Shown: piece by piece, positions 25,915-35,476 of the stretch | How the letters are laid out: each line of letters starts with the position of its first letter | Position numbering within the stretch: position 1 is the first letter of the stretch | Assembly (NCBI RefSeq): GCF_000807675.2 | Contig: NZ_CP019962.1 | Span: 372,001-436,000, forward strand | Reading direction: 5' to 3' | Origin: Eubacterium limosum | GTDB taxonomy: Bacteria; Bacillota; Clostridia; Eubacteriales; Eubacteriaceae | DNA length: 64,000 bases | The notes under the pieces: generated by a model | Database searches by the model: none | Seen by the model: the letters and a program-made list of their open reading frames with translations, nothing else | What the model was told of the DNA's origin: nothing | Program-made: the position numbers and the translations under genes

Positions 25915-27384
25915 ATGTACGATGTTGTAATAATCGGCGCTGGAATCATCGGAACGAGCATTGCCCGTGAGCTCTCCCGCTATGATCTCAAAATCGCCCT
26001 GCTTGAAAAGGAAAACGATGTGTCTATGGGCTCCACCAAGGCAAACTCTGCCATTGTCCACGGCGGCTACGCCGAAGCCCACGCCAAGCTCAAGGGCCGT
26101 GTGTGCTACCAGGGCCGCAAGCAGTTTGAAAAACTGAATGAGGAGCTGAATTTTGGCTTTGCGCCCATCGGCTCGCTGGTGCTTGCCTTTGAGGAGGAAC
26201 AGAAAAAGGGCTTGGAGGATCTGCTTGAAAACGGACGTCTCAACGGCCTTCCAGATCTCGAAATTCTGGACCACGACGCCATTATGGAAATTGAACCGAA
26301 TGTCAACCCTGAGGTTAAGTACGCGCTGTACTGTAAGGGCGCTGGCGTCTGCTCACCCTACGAAATGGCCATCGCTCTGGCCGAAAACGCAGTGGCCAAC
26401 GGTGTGGAGCTCTACCTTGAAACCCCGGTAAAAGCCATCGAACCGACCAAAACCGGCTTTGATGTTATCGCCGGCGACGACCAGGTTTTTGACACCCGCT
26501 ACGTGGTCAACGCTGCCGGGCTGTACTCGGACAAAATCGCCGCTATGGTAGGCCTGAACGACTTCCAGATTCTCCCGCGCTCCGGCGAGTATCTGCTCAT
26601 GGTGCGCGGCTCCGGCTCTGCCATCAACCAGGTGCTGTTCCAGATGCCGACCAAGATGGGCAAGGGCATTCTCGTCACTCCGACCTACCACGGCAACCTG
26701 CTCATCGGGCCGGACGCGGTCAATGAGGAGAGCGTTGACCGCGATACTCACGCCGAACGCCTCCTGAAGATTTTCAAGGAAGCAACGCTGACCACGGACA
26801 AGCTGAACATCAAGCAGTTTATCCGCAGCTTCACAGGTGTACGGGCAGTCAGCACCACCGATGACTTTATCGTCGAGGAAAGCCGTGTGCCGCATTTCAT
26901 CAACGTTGCAGGCATCCAGTCGCCGGGGATCACCTCCTCACCGGCCATCGCTCAGATGGTTGCCGGGATTCTGAGGGACGCTGGCCTTGCGCTAAAGGAA
27001 GACCCCGGCTTCAACCCGCACCGCGATCCCATCATCACCAAGAAGGAACTGGCGCCGATGAAGGAAATCCTGCCGCTTTTAGATCTGCCGCTGGGCGATC
27101 CTGAGCGCATGGTCTGCCGCTGCGAACAGGTCACCGAGGCGACCATTCTGGACGCCATGCACCGCGGTATTCCTGTCACCACCATTGATGGCATCAAACG
27201 CCGTACCCGCGCAGGTATGGGCTGGTGCCAGGGTACCTTCTGCCGCCCGCGTGTCGCTGAGGTCATGTCAAAAGAGCTGGGCTACGAAATCGACCCGGGC
27301 TTTGACATTGAGCACAGTGGCGTCAACCGCATCGGTAAAAACGAAATTGTCGCTTACATCGAAGCGCACATGAACGACGAATAA
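25915..27384 (+). CDS. FAD-dependent oxidoreductase with BFD-like [2Fe-2S] domain (GlpA-like)
   Basis: A 489-residue enzyme. Residues about 1-370 form a DAO-type FAD domain with the dinucleotide motif VIIGAGIIGTSIARELS and KANSAIVHGGY. The C-terminal 90 residues form a BFD-like domain with cysteines in MVCRCEQVTEA and WCQGTFC, which bind [2Fe-2S]. Such proteins resemble the GlpA subunit of anaerobic glycerol-3-phosphate dehydrogenase. The FAD/NAD-linked GlpB-like and DUF1667 partners are absent here, so the acceptor and substrate are uncertain. AGGAGG lies before the ATG and a terminator follows. Confidence 0.85.
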   Translation: MYDVVIIGAGIIGTSIARELSRYDLKIALLEKENDVSMGSTKANSAIVHGGYAEAHAKLKGRVCYQGRKQFEKLNEELNFGFAPIGSLVLAFEEEQKKGLEDLLENGRLNGLPDLEILDHDAIMEIEPNVNPEVKYALYCKGAGVCSPYEMAIALAENAVANGVELYLETPVKAIEPTKTGFDVIAGDDQVFDTRYVVNAAGLYSDKIAAMVGLNDFQILPRSGEYLLMVRGSGSAINQVLFQMPTKMGKGILVTPTYHGNLLIGPDAVNEESVDRDTHAERLLKIFKEATLTTDKLNIKQFIRSFTGVRAVSTTDDFIVEESRVPHFINVAGIQSPGITSSPAIAQMVAGILRDAGLALKEDPGFNPHRDPIITKKELAPMKEILPLLDLPLGDPERMVCRCEQVTEATILDAMHRGIPVTTIDGIKRRTRAGMGWCQGTFCRPRVAEVMSKELGYEIDPGFDIEHSGVNRIGKNEIVAYIEAHMNDE

Positions 27385-27416
27385 ACCTGCGTAAAGCGCA
27401 GCTGATATCATAAGTC

Positions 27417-27453
27417 AAAAAACGGTACGGTCTTTTGGACCGTACCGTTTTTT
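27417..27453. terminator. Bidirectional terminator
   Basis: AAAACGGTACGGTC, TTTT loop, GGACCGTACCGTTTT with T runs on both strands, between convergent genes. Confidence 0.9.
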
Positions 27454-27465
27454 GCTGATAACCCC

Positions 27466-27612
27466 TTAAACCATCAGACTCATGACAAACTGAAAAACAG
27501 AATCCTCATTTTCATCCCAGAAGGATTGCATGATCTCTGTGTTTTCTTCTTTTTCAATGCCCTTTTCCACCTGGCCTTCCCAGGATTTAATTGCTTCTGA
27601 TTTAATTTCCAT
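27466..27612 (-). CDS. Small UroD-partner protein 2
   Basis: A 48-residue acidic protein with GGAGG before the ATG, 10 bases after UroD-like gene 3. It shows AIKSWEGQVEKG near the N-terminus, then SFWDENEDSVFQFVMSLMV at the end, matching the F[VI]xxL ending of the family. Probable partner of the enzyme encoded before it. Confidence 0.8.
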   Translation of the reverse strand: MEIKSEAIKSWEGQVEKGIEKEENTEIMQSFWDENEDSVFQFVMSLMV

Positions 27613-27622
27613 GATTTTCCTC

Positions 27623-28768
27623 CTATTTGTAAATGCCGTATTCGTGCACAAACTCGTTGACCGCGCGGAAGTTTTCTGCCTTAACGTCCTTGACGGTGAG
27701 CAGGGATTTATCCGTGGTAAAGAGGTAGCCGCCGTTCGGCGCTGCCTTGTCAATGATTTCCTTGGCGGTATCGACACACTGCTGTACAGTACCGGTTCTC
27801 AGGATGCTGAGCGGCATATTGCCCATGATACACATTTTCTTGCCCAGTTTTTCTTTGACCACGCCCAGGTCATCCTCTTCAAAATAGCCGATAACGCCCT
27901 TTGGCAGATCCTGAAGGAATTCGTAATAGCGGGTCCAGTTCTTTTCAAAGAATACCTGAATGGTGTAGCCTTCGCCCACCAGCTCGTCGATCAGTGCTTT
28001 AAAGCTTGGCCAGTAGAGCTTCTCAAAGTCTTTTGTGCGCATGTAAGAAGGCATGTGCAGCGGCATAAAAATGGAAGCGCTGCCGCCCGGTGTCGGGTTG
28101 CTCAGACGGGCAAGCTTAGCCATGAGCGGTGTTGAAACCTCAGCCGCCTGGCGGATCTGCTCGGAATGCCGGCGGATATCCATGGACGCGCCGCTGAAGC
28201 CGCGCAGCTGGTCTGCCACAAAGTCAAAGGGCGCTTCGGTGATACCGCGCCGCAGGTTTGGAACCCCGTATTTTTCAGCCACCAGGTTATTGCCTGCCAC
28301 AATTTTGCCCATGATACGGTTATTGGCGTTGATGGCTCTCGCCCAGTTCAGGCCGCCCTCCATGCCTTCTGCCGCCAGCGCCGGGTACAGTCTCGGCACA
28401 ACCTTGTTGACAATGGTTTTATAGGGATCTGCGATGTACTCGTCATATTCCTCTGCCTCGAGACCGGATACCTCTGGATGCTGCACGTAGCCGTTGCTGT
28501 CGTTGGGTACAAAGGATTTAGACTGCATAACCTTGTAGAACAGCGGGAAACGGCCCATGTATCCGCCGCCGTCAAAATAAAAGTCCTCATAAACCTTTGA
28601 ATATGCCTCCGCGATGCGGTCCACATTCCAGAGGGCTTCTTTCATGTCAAAGCCCGCGTACTCAATGGCAAAGGTCGGATCGACCTTACAGATGACCGGA
28701 ATGCGGTCTGGTTGTTCAAGATTGACTGCCTTCTGGCATCTTTCCAAACTTTCCTGATATTTACTCAT
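27623..28768 (-). CDS. UroD-like methyltransferase-family protein 3
   Basis: A 381-residue UroD/COG0407-type protein. Family segments: VQHPEV (about 94), ASIFMPLHMPSYM (about 232), FFEKNW (about 273-278), and APNGGYLFTTDKSL (about 345). As in the paralogues, the H-x-C zinc motif is replaced, and the final zinc Cys is absent. It is divergent from a TetR gene and is followed by its small partner and a terminator. GAGGTG precedes the ATG. Codon use is higher in GC than UroD-like gene 1. Confidence 0.85.
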   Translation of the reverse strand: MSKYQESLERCQKAVNLEQPDRIPVICKVDPTFAIEYAGFDMKEALWNVDRIAEAYSKVYEDFYFDGGGYMGRFPLFYKVMQSKSFVPNDSNGYVQHPEVSGLEAEEYDEYIADPYKTIVNKVVPRLYPALAAEGMEGGLNWARAINANNRIMGKIVAGNNLVAEKYGVPNLRRGITEAPFDFVADQLRGFSGASMDIRRHSEQIRQAAEVSTPLMAKLARLSNPTPGGSASIFMPLHMPSYMRTKDFEKLYWPSFKALIDELVGEGYTIQVFFEKNWTRYYEFLQDLPKGVIGYFEEDDLGVVKEKLGKKMCIMGNMPLSILRTGTVQQCVDTAKEIIDKAAPNGGYLFTTDKSLLTVKDVKAENFRAVNEFVHEYGIYK

Positions 28769-28850
28769 TTTACACCTCGTAATGTTTAAAATTATTATAA
28801 ATTTTTTCCAAAATTGTAATCTTATTTAAATTAATTCACAGGCATAAAGC

Positions 28851-28879
28851 TTGTCCTTTTCCGGAAAATGTGATATTCT
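28851..28879 (+). promoter_or_regulatory. TetR promoter with palindrome in its spacer
   Basis: TTGTCC, 17-base spacer, TATTCT. The spacer opens with the perfect 12-base palindrome TTTTCCGGAAAA (28857-28868), well placed for autorepression by the TetR protein encoded next. It is analogous to the operators near the other UroD-like genes, though with another sequence. Confidence 0.65.
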
Positions 28880-28909
28880 GATTAAAATCTTATGAAAAGG
28901 AGCCGCTTT

Positions 28910-29557
28910 ATGTACGAAAAAGGGGTTCAGACCCGTAACATGATCTATCAAACTGCCAAGCAGTTATTTTATGATAAAGGCTATGAAAAGACCAAGATCA
29001 AGGAGATTGCCGACACGGCCGAGGTCCCCATCGGTCTTTTTACCTATTATTTCAAAACCAAGGATAAGATTGTTCAGTACATTTATTCTGAGTTTTTTGC
29101 TCAGATCAGTCTCCGCATCACCGAAGAGCTGAAAAGCGGTCTGGACAATTCCATCCTGCGCCATGCCATTCACGCCTGGCTGTATTATGATATTATCCTA
29201 AACAATGAAAACAACCGCCGGTTTTACTATGAAAACCTCAAGAAAACCTCAAACTTCCGGATTCTTGATAAAACTGCCTCGCAGATTTTCAGGCGTTTTG
29301 TTGAAGATTTTAACATTATCATCTCAGATCACGACTTTGATAACCTTGTTTATCTTGATTTTGGCGCCCGCCGGGAGTATTTCTTAAATTACTTTGAACA
29401 GCCTGAGCCCGACAGCGTGGACGATGTTGTCTTTCTACTTAATGGTATTTTTCCCAGACTGCTCGGCATCGACCAGAACAGTGTCACCACTACCCTATAC
29501 AAGGGCATCAGCACCGCTAAAACCATCCGTCATCACGATATCCCCTTCCTTGTATAA
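28910..29557 (+). CDS. TetR family regulator (divergent from UroD-like gene 3)
   Basis: A 215-residue regulator. Helix-turn-helix near residues 10-50: IYQTAKQLFYDKGYEKTKIK, then AEVPIGLFTYYFKTKDKIVQ. The ligand domain has DFGARREYFLNYFEQPEP (about 150), a motif shared with the TetR proteins at 37.2 and 38.0 kb. The ATG at 28910 is chosen because AAAAGGAG lies 8 bases before it; another ATG 6 codons earlier sits on that site. It probably represses the divergent UroD-like gene and itself. Confidence 0.85.
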   Translation: MYEKGVQTRNMIYQTAKQLFYDKGYEKTKIKEIADTAEVPIGLFTYYFKTKDKIVQYIYSEFFAQISLRITEELKSGLDNSILRHAIHAWLYYDIILNNENNRRFYYENLKKTSNFRILDKTASQIFRRFVEDFNIIISDHDFDNLVYLDFGARREYFLNYFEQPEPDSVDDVVFLLNGIFPRLLGIDQNSVTTTLYKGISTAKTIRHHDIPFLV

Positions 29558-29566
29558 AGGAGGGTA

Positions 29567-29598
29567 CAGCCCGCTCCCAGGAGCCGGGCTGTTTTTTA
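29567..29598. terminator. Terminator between TetR and MFS genes
   Basis: ACAGCCCGCTCC/GGAGCCGGGCTGT with a T run on the plus strand. It overlaps the last codon of the convergent MFS gene. Confidence 0.8.
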
Positions 29599-30798
29599 TT
29601 CCTCGGCCTTCCTGGCGTTCTTGGCTGCCAGCAGAACCAGAATCCCCAGAAGCGGGCCTGCCGCCATGGCGATCCAGACTGACGCGAAGCTGCCAGTGCT
29701 GTCCGACATGAAGCCGAATACCAGCGGCCCGATAAGAGACGCCAGCTGGAACATGACATTGGTAAAGCCTGTGGCCGTGGCCGAAAAGGCTGCGCCGGAA
29801 TAGTCAATGACAATGGCGTTGAGATGCGGGTTGGCTGTGTAAGAGAAAAAGCCAAACAAAAAGCCGGTCAGCATCAGAGCGCCCACGCTGGTCTGCAGCC
29901 CAAAGACAATGGTCATCACGATCAGCACCAGGTAGCAGCCCATGATAAATTTACGGCGGTCCAGATGGAACTTGTCAACGATCAGGCCGGATACCACAGA
30001 AGCGATAATACCGCCCGCGCTGTAGAGCATCATGACCTGCCCGGCCACAGAGCTTTCGATCCCGAGAGAGCCCATATAGGCGTTTGCCCAGGTCGCGGTG
30101 CCAAGAGAAACCCACATCAGGCCAAAACCTGCCAGACCCACAAGCACAACGCCCTTATTTTTCAGAACATCGCCCAGGCTCGAGAAAAAACCGACCTTTG
30201 CGATCTGGCTTTTATCCACCTTTTCGCTTTTAACCAGAACAAAAACTAAAACGGCAATAATCATGGCGATAATGCCGATCACTCTGAAAGCGCCCTGCCA
30301 GCCCATGCTGCTCAGCAGAACTGGTCCAAGATAATTGCTTAAGAGTAATCCGGCTGTGGGGCCGACAAGTAAAATACCAAAAGCCATACTTCTCTCGTTT
30401 GGTTTGAAATATTTACTGATCATCTTTCCGCAGCAGGCCATGATACAGCCCGCGCCAAGACCGGTCGCCACCCTCAGGGCAAAGCCCATCTCATAGGTTG
30501 TCATCATAGACAAGAAGAAGGTGGCCACGCCGCCGATCAAAAGCGAGATGGACATGACAAACTTGACGCCAAAGCGGTCTGCCAGCATGCCGCCCGGAAT
30601 CTGTGTGATCAGGTAGCCGGTGTAAAAGGCCGACATATAAGCCCCTGCCTCGGTGGCCGACAGACCAAATTCCTTACTCATGGTAGGAATGAGCGGCGAC
30701 CAGATAAACCGTGTCATAAAGGTGACGGTAAAACTGGCCAACAAAATAAATAACATAAACCAACGGAAACCAGAGCTTTCTTTTGCTGCTTTTTCCAT
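29596..30798 (-). CDS. MFS transporter
   Basis: A 400-residue membrane protein with 12 predicted helices. The helix 2-3 loop GGMLADRFGVKFVM fits the MFS signature, and the N-terminus WSPLIPTMSKEFGLSATEAGAYMSAFYTGYL is typical of anion/organic-acid symporters (ACS-like). GGAGGGG lies before the ATG at 30798; a TTG 4 codons earlier starts the open frame. It is convergent with the TetR gene, and probably moves the substrate of the neighbouring UroD-like enzyme. Confidence 0.85.
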   Translation of the reverse strand: MEKAAKESSGFRWFMLFILLASFTVTFMTRFIWSPLIPTMSKEFGLSATEAGAYMSAFYTGYLITQIPGGMLADRFGVKFVMSISLLIGGVATFFLSMMTTYEMGFALRVATGLGAGCIMACCGKMISKYFKPNERSMAFGILLVGPTAGLLLSNYLGPVLLSSMGWQGAFRVIGIIAMIIAVLVFVLVKSEKVDKSQIAKVGFFSSLGDVLKNKGVVLVGLAGFGLMWVSLGTATWANAYMGSLGIESSVAGQVMMLYSAGGIIASVVSGLIVDKFHLDRRKFIMGCYLVLIVMTIVFGLQTSVGALMLTGFLFGFFSYTANPHLNAIVIDYSGAAFSATATGFTNVMFQLASLIGPLVFGFMSDSTGSFASVWIAMAAGPLLGILVLLAAKNARKAEE

Positions 30799-31070
30799 TT
30801 TCCCCTCCAAATTTTCTCACAATCGAATTTTATAAACCTCATGAAATTTACAATATTATTGTATTCGCTATCAACTAATTTGTCAACCATAATTTTGTAT
30901 TTTTTAAAACTTTTATAATTTTTATCTTTGAAATTTTCATATCTTTTTTCATTTTTTAGCTATTTCAAAGGATTTTTAAGTTCTTTTATGGCAGAATGGT
31001 CATTATTGATTTTTATAGATTTTATAATTCATTCTATTTTTATAATATTATTTTTTCAATTCAAAAAACA
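30799..31070. other. Very AT-rich gene-free stretch
   Basis: About 270 bases, largely poly-T and poly-A tracts, upstream of the MFS gene. It probably holds the MFS promoter on the minus strand. No ORF with a ribosome site, and no clear palindrome. Confidence 0.5.
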
Positions 31071-31108
31071 AAAAGAAGCCGAAATCAAAGGATTTCGGCT
31101 TCTAAAAA
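31071..31108. terminator. Terminator of the DASS transporter gene
   Basis: AGAAGCCGAAATC, AAAG loop, GATTTCGGCTTCT with A/T runs on both sides. Confidence 0.9.
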
Positions 31109-31122
31109 TGACAGAAGCAGCG

Positions 31123-32514
31123 CTACCAGCCCATGAGCCCGCCGGCCAGCGGCACCCATATTGCCACCAGCGCCGCCAGCGCCAGCTGGATAAAGGCTGT
31201 GGATTTCGGCATGTCCATCATGGTGTAGTATTTGGTGGAATAGGTGATGAGCGGCACCGTATCCAGGGGGAACAGGTAGCAGTTGCTCGCGCAGATCCCC
31301 ATAGCCACCAGCAGGATAATGGCGCTCACGCCTGTGGTGCCCGCAAAGCTGACCATCGCCGGCGCCAGGACCGCAATGAGCGCCGGCGCCACCGGTATGA
31401 CCAGCAGCATCAGAAATACAATGATGCTCACTGTAAACACCACGCCTATGGTCGGCAGGCTAAGGGTGGCGGGCAGCACGGTGTCGATAAACCAGGCGCT
31501 CACGCCGTTGGCCACAATGCAGTTGGCAATGCAGAGCACTGTCCCCACCAGGAAAAAAGCCTCCCAGCTCACACTCTTCACAAATTCTTTCCAGGTCAGC
31601 ACCTCAACGCCTGGCAGAAAGTAGCAGACAAAGCCAAACAGGGCGATGATGGTCACATCCAGAAACGGGAGCCAGGAGCTCGCAATCCAGAAAACCAGCA
31701 TCCCCAGCGTAATGATAATGACCAGCGCTTCCTTTTTCTCGATCCTGTCCGGCACTGCGATGGTCTCCAGGTATGCCTGTATTTTCTCCTGCCCGACCTC
31801 TGCGGGCTTGTAAGCCTTGACGATAGCAAACCACGCGATGGGCAGGAGGACAACGGCAATGGGAATTCCTACGAACATCCACTGCACAAAGGTAATGTTC
31901 ATGCCTGCCAGCTGGTCTAACAGATCCATGGTCAGCAGATTCAGCGAGGTGCCCGCAGGCGTCATGATGCCGCCGATCATGCTGGACACTGGAATGGCGA
32001 TCATGATGGCCTTTCCGGTGCGCTTCCGGTCTGCTTCCGACTCAAAGATTTCCAGGAAGCCCAGCCCAATCCCCATGAAAATGGCGGTGGTAGGCACATT
32101 GGAAACCAGCGAGGAGATGGCCGCTGCGCAGATCATAATGGCGAGCAGGATCGTCTTGACGTTTTTGCCAAAGATCCGCATGAGCCCGATGAGTATGCGG
32201 CGGGACAGCGGTACCTTGGCTACCGCCTCCGAGATGCCAAAGGATACCAGCACAAAGTACAGAATCGGCGTAGTGTAGCCGCTGAGCGCGGTCTTCAGGC
32301 TGTCTGCCGCACCCAGTGCGGGCAGCAGCGCAAGGCAGAGAATACAGATAACGCCAATGGGAAGGGCTTCTGTCACCAGAAGCATCAGGAACGCCAGCAG
32401 GATACCAATGGTGGTAAAGCCTTCATCCGTCAGGCCCTGGGGCGTCTTTAAAACGAAAACGGCCACTAAAAGAGCAATACTCACTATCAAGCCCAAAAGC
32501 TGTCTTTTTTTCAT
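31123..32514 (-). CDS. DASS/SLC13-type anion transporter
   Basis: A membrane protein of about 463 residues in the divalent anion:sodium symporter family. Marks: the first re-entrant region with SLVSNVPTTAIFMGIGLGFLE (about residues 140-160) and the second with a SNC-like motif ICASNCYLFPLDTVPLITYS near the C-terminus. It should take up dicarboxylates, sulfate or aromatic carboxylates. The ATG 4 codons inside the open frame is preferred, because GAGGAATAAG precedes it. It follows a terminator after the GPH gene, so it may be a separate unit. Confidence 0.8.
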   Translation of the reverse strand: MKKRQLLGLIVSIALLVAVFVLKTPQGLTDEGFTTIGILLAFLMLLVTEALPIGVICILCLALLPALGAADSLKTALSGYTTPILYFVLVSFGISEAVAKVPLSRRILIGLMRIFGKNVKTILLAIMICAAAISSLVSNVPTTAIFMGIGLGFLEIFESEADRKRTGKAIMIAIPVSSMIGGIMTPAGTSLNLLTMDLLDQLAGMNITFVQWMFVGIPIAVVLLPIAWFAIVKAYKPAEVGQEKIQAYLETIAVPDRIEKKEALVIIITLGMLVFWIASSWLPFLDVTIIALFGFVCYFLPGVEVLTWKEFVKSVSWEAFFLVGTVLCIANCIVANGVSAWFIDTVLPATLSLPTIGVVFTVSIIVFLMLLVIPVAPALIAVLAPAMVSFAGTTGVSAIILLVAMGICASNCYLFPLDTVPLITYSTKYYTMMDMPKSTAFIQLALAALVAIWVPLAGGLMGW

Positions 32515-32544
32515 CTTATTCCTCATTCTTATTTTATTGATGGT

Positions 32545-32580
32545 ATAAAAAAAGAGCTCCCGAAAAAAGAGAGCTCCTAT
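32545..32580 (-). terminator. Terminator after the GPH gene
   Basis: AGGAGCTCTC...GGGAGCTCTT stem on the minus strand, then a T run, 19 bases past the GPH stop. Confidence 0.7.
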
Positions 32581-32598
32581 GTACTTTTCTATGAAGGC

Positions 32599-34020
32599 TT
32601 ATTCTGCTGCTGCCTGGTCGTCTGATTCTGCCTTTTCAATGGCGGCTTTTTTGCGGAGGGCAATTTCGCCGTCCATTTCCATGACTTCCTTGTCGTCTAG
32701 CTTATAGAACAGCAGCGGGATGATGGCAACCGCGATAAAGATGGCTGGAACGATAAAGCACATGATGGTCGCGCCGCCTACCAGGCTGTCCGTAATGGCC
32801 GCTTCGGCAGAATAACCGATAATGCCAAGACCAGTCGTGATAACCAGGCCTCTGAGCACGATGGACATCTTGATGGAGAATGAGCACAGACCCATGATAA
32901 AACCTTTGGTGTTTTTACCTGTCTTGTACTCGCTGTAAGTGGCACAGTTGGTGTAAAGGCTGGTGGTGAGTCCGTAAGCCACGCCAAAGAATACCTGGCT
33001 CACAAAGATCAGCACAATCACAGCAATCTGGCTGCCTGCGAAGAAGTAGGCAATGGCCGTAAAGACAACACAGCCTGCCATACCGATGATGGTTGACATC
33101 TTTGTTCCGAATTTGGCGACCGCGTGCTTGGAGAGCAGGGAGCCGACCAGTGTACCGAGGTTAAAGGCCAGCAGAACATTACCCGTTACAGCTGCTGAGC
33201 TTTCCGGGAACATAACTTTTGAATAGTAAGCTACAAAGGCCATGAGCGCATAGTAGCCGATGAGACGGATAAAGTCACAGAACACTGTGGCTACCAGAGG
33301 CGGGTTAGCGAACACGCCCTTGAGCATATCCAGCACCGATACCTTTTCCACTGTTGCCAGCTCTGTTCCCTTTTCTGCCTTTGGCTCTGGCAGGTCGTAG
33401 CCGTTTGTAATAAAATAGTGCACATAATAGCCAACAAGCATCAGCGCCGCACCAACAAGGGCTGTACAGGTATAACCCCAGACAGCGCCGCCGCCGCCAA
33501 ACAGACCGGCGAAGGCAACCGCCATGAGCGGAACAAGTTTCGATGCGAACAGTTTACCAATACTGGAGCCTGCTGATATACGGCCAGATAAGTGGGCGCG
33601 CTCGGTCGGTTCGTCGGTCAGGGCGCCAACCAGTGAACGGTTAGCGGTCCAGGCGATATTCCAGATAAAATGACTGATGATGAATCCTAAACAAATGACA
33701 ATCGCGGCGGTGAGATCCGTCCCGACCTTGGTAAACTGGAGTGCGAAAAAGACAATGACAAAAGGTGGTCCGTAGAGCAGCCAGGAACGGTATTTACCGT
33801 GCTTCAGGTTGCATTTATCAACGATGGCTCCGGCAACAATGGCGGAAACCGTGTCGCAGACACCGGTCAAGGTTGAAATAATGGCCGCCCAGGCCAATGG
33901 CAGGTTCGCGACGTCTGTTAAAAAAATGAGGAAGAATGACGTTTCGACCGTGGTCATGAATGAAAATCCGGCGTCCCCCAGGCCGAAGAAATTCTTAATC
34001 TTACTGTTAATACGCTTCAT
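32599..34020 (-). CDS. GPH-type MFS transporter
   Basis: A 473-residue membrane protein of the GPH (MelB-like) class: N-terminal FFGLGDAGFSFMTTVETSFFLIFLTDVANL, the signature-like loop SAIVAGAIVDKCNLKHGKYRSWLLYG (about residues 60-85), and about 12 helices. Its C-terminus is charged (ALRKKAAIEKAESDDQAAAE). It follows UroD-like gene 4 and its small partner on the same strand, with a 76-base gap. Probably takes up the substrate for that enzyme. Related to the two GPH proteins at 17-21 kb. Confidence 0.85.
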   Translation of the reverse strand: MKRINSKIKNFFGLGDAGFSFMTTVETSFFLIFLTDVANLPLAWAAIISTLTGVCDTVSAIVAGAIVDKCNLKHGKYRSWLLYGPPFVIVFFALQFTKVGTDLTAAIVICLGFIISHFIWNIAWTANRSLVGALTDEPTERAHLSGRISAGSSIGKLFASKLVPLMAVAFAGLFGGGGAVWGYTCTALVGAALMLVGYYVHYFITNGYDLPEPKAEKGTELATVEKVSVLDMLKGVFANPPLVATVFCDFIRLIGYYALMAFVAYYSKVMFPESSAAVTGNVLLAFNLGTLVGSLLSKHAVAKFGTKMSTIIGMAGCVVFTAIAYFFAGSQIAVIVLIFVSQVFFGVAYGLTTSLYTNCATYSEYKTGKNTKGFIMGLCSFSIKMSIVLRGLVITTGLGIIGYSAEAAITDSLVGGATIMCFIVPAIFIAVAIIPLLFYKLDDKEVMEMDGEIALRKKAAIEKAESDDQAAAE

Positions 34021-34096
34021 AATTTTACTCCTCTTTCCCCTGTTTTGAAGCTGGAGCCGGCCTTATCCGGCTCCGTAACATTTCCGTGAGTGAACT

Positions 34097-34231
34097 TTAT
34101 AAAAACAACTGGAACACAAAGCGGTAGATGGCTTCCTCGTAGGACTGTACGACCTCAGCCTCCGCAATCTCCTCTAATTGAGGGCGTTCCTTGACATATT
34201 CTTCCCAGGTTGTGTAGTATTCGCTGTTCAT
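34097..34231 (-). CDS. Small UroD-partner protein 3
   Basis: A 44-residue protein with AAAGGAGAG before the ATG, 21 bases after UroD-like gene 4. It starts with MNSEYYTTWEEYVKERP and ends YEEAIYRFVFQLFL. It is the closest free counterpart of the fused domain in the 466-residue UroD-like protein (KYYRTWDEYLREN...AEDMIVKFIYSLCQ). Confidence 0.85.
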   Translation of the reverse strand: MNSEYYTTWEEYVKERPQLEEIAEAEVVQSYEEAIYRFVFQLFL

Positions 34232-34252
34232 GATTTTCTCTCCTTTAAATTC

Positions 34253-35407
34253 TTAGTAAACCCCATAGGTTCTGACGGTTTCGATTACGGCTTTCAGGTT
34301 GTCGGCAATTGGCCCTGCCAGTGAGTACAGGCTCTTGTCTGTGTTGAAGATGAAGCCGCCGCCCGGCGCCAGAATGTCGATGAGCTCTTTGGCCTTGTCC
34401 ACACATTCTTTTTCGGTTGCGGTCTGGAGCATGGTAATCGGGAAGAAACCAGAAATAATATGGTCTTTGCCCACCTTTTCCTTGGCAAGCTTTGGATCGC
34501 CGAACTCAAACTGCATTTCGACGCGGTCCTTGAGGGAAGCCAGATAATCAATCTTCTTCATCCAGTCCTGCTCAACAAACAGCTTGACGCCTGCGCCGTG
34601 GTCGGACAGGTACTGCATCAGCGCCTCAAAGGTCGGCCACCAGAATTTGGCAAAGTCCTTTTCCTTCATGAACGGTGCCATGTGCAGCGGAATAAAGGTT
34701 CTCGCGTAGCGTGAGGAGGCTGGCACAATCCCGATTTTTTCCATGTGCGGCAAAATGGCCTCAACCGCTGCCACAACCTGTTCCTTGTTCCTTCGCATAT
34801 CCTTGATGATCCCTGTGAAGGAGCGGATAAAGTCTGCCATGAAGTCCAGCGGCGCTTCTGTCATACCGCCCTTCGGCAGTGCGGCAAACCCGTACTTGTT
34901 GGTCATTTCCACCGCGACGCCGCCCATGGCTGCATCGATGTCGCATTTTGCCTTATAGCCCTTAGCAAAGTTGAGCGACGCGCGCATGGGTTCTGTGTCC
35001 AGCGCTGCGAACAGACGCGGCATCAGCTTTTCAACCATACATTTGTAAGGATCGGCGATGAATTCGTCATATTCCTCTACTTCCAGGCAGTGGACCTCAG
35101 GGTGCTGCATGGTGCCGGTATTGCTCATGATAATGCCCTTCGCGCCTAAGATTTCGTAAAATCCCGGTGGGCGCAGCGTGGGAGCAATGGGCGCTTTATC
35201 CGTTGGGAACTCCGCGCAGACCTTGTCGAAAAAAGTCTCAAAGGTTTCAGGATTCCACTGGGCTGTTTTCATATCCATGCCCGCATACGGAATGGCCGCA
35301 TCCCATGTGATGGACAATTCGATGGGCACACGCTTTGGCTGCTTGCCATCATAAACATCTTTGAATAGCTGGGTTCTTTCCTCTTGCAGTTGTTTTACAT
35401 CACTCAT
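34253..35407 (-). CDS. UroD-like methyltransferase-family protein 4
   Basis: A 384-residue UroD/COG0407-type protein. Segments: MQHPEV (about 97), RTFIPLHMAPFM (about 232), LFVEQDW (about 275) and LAPGGGFIFNTDKSL (about 345). No H-x-C zinc motif. The ATG at 35407 is chosen because AGAGAGGG lies before it; the frame is open 14 codons further. Two TTACTG-N6-CAGTAA palindromes lie upstream. It is followed by its small partner and a GPH transporter. The substrate is unknown, but the active-site similarity suggests the same reaction type as its paralogues. Confidence 0.85.
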   Translation of the reverse strand: MSDVKQLQEERTQLFKDVYDGKQPKRVPIELSITWDAAIPYAGMDMKTAQWNPETFETFFDKVCAEFPTDKAPIAPTLRPPGFYEILGAKGIIMSNTGTMQHPEVHCLEVEEYDEFIADPYKCMVEKLMPRLFAALDTEPMRASLNFAKGYKAKCDIDAAMGGVAVEMTNKYGFAALPKGGMTEAPLDFMADFIRSFTGIIKDMRRNKEQVVAAVEAILPHMEKIGIVPASSRYARTFIPLHMAPFMKEKDFAKFWWPTFEALMQYLSDHGAGVKLFVEQDWMKKIDYLASLKDRVEMQFEFGDPKLAKEKVGKDHIISGFFPITMLQTATEKECVDKAKELIDILAPGGGFIFNTDKSLYSLAGPIADNLKAVIETVRTYGVY

Positions 35408-35476
35408 TTTAATTCCCTCTCTTAAAACCAGTACATCGCTCCGGATCAATGCACTTTTTAGTATAATCTTTTTTGC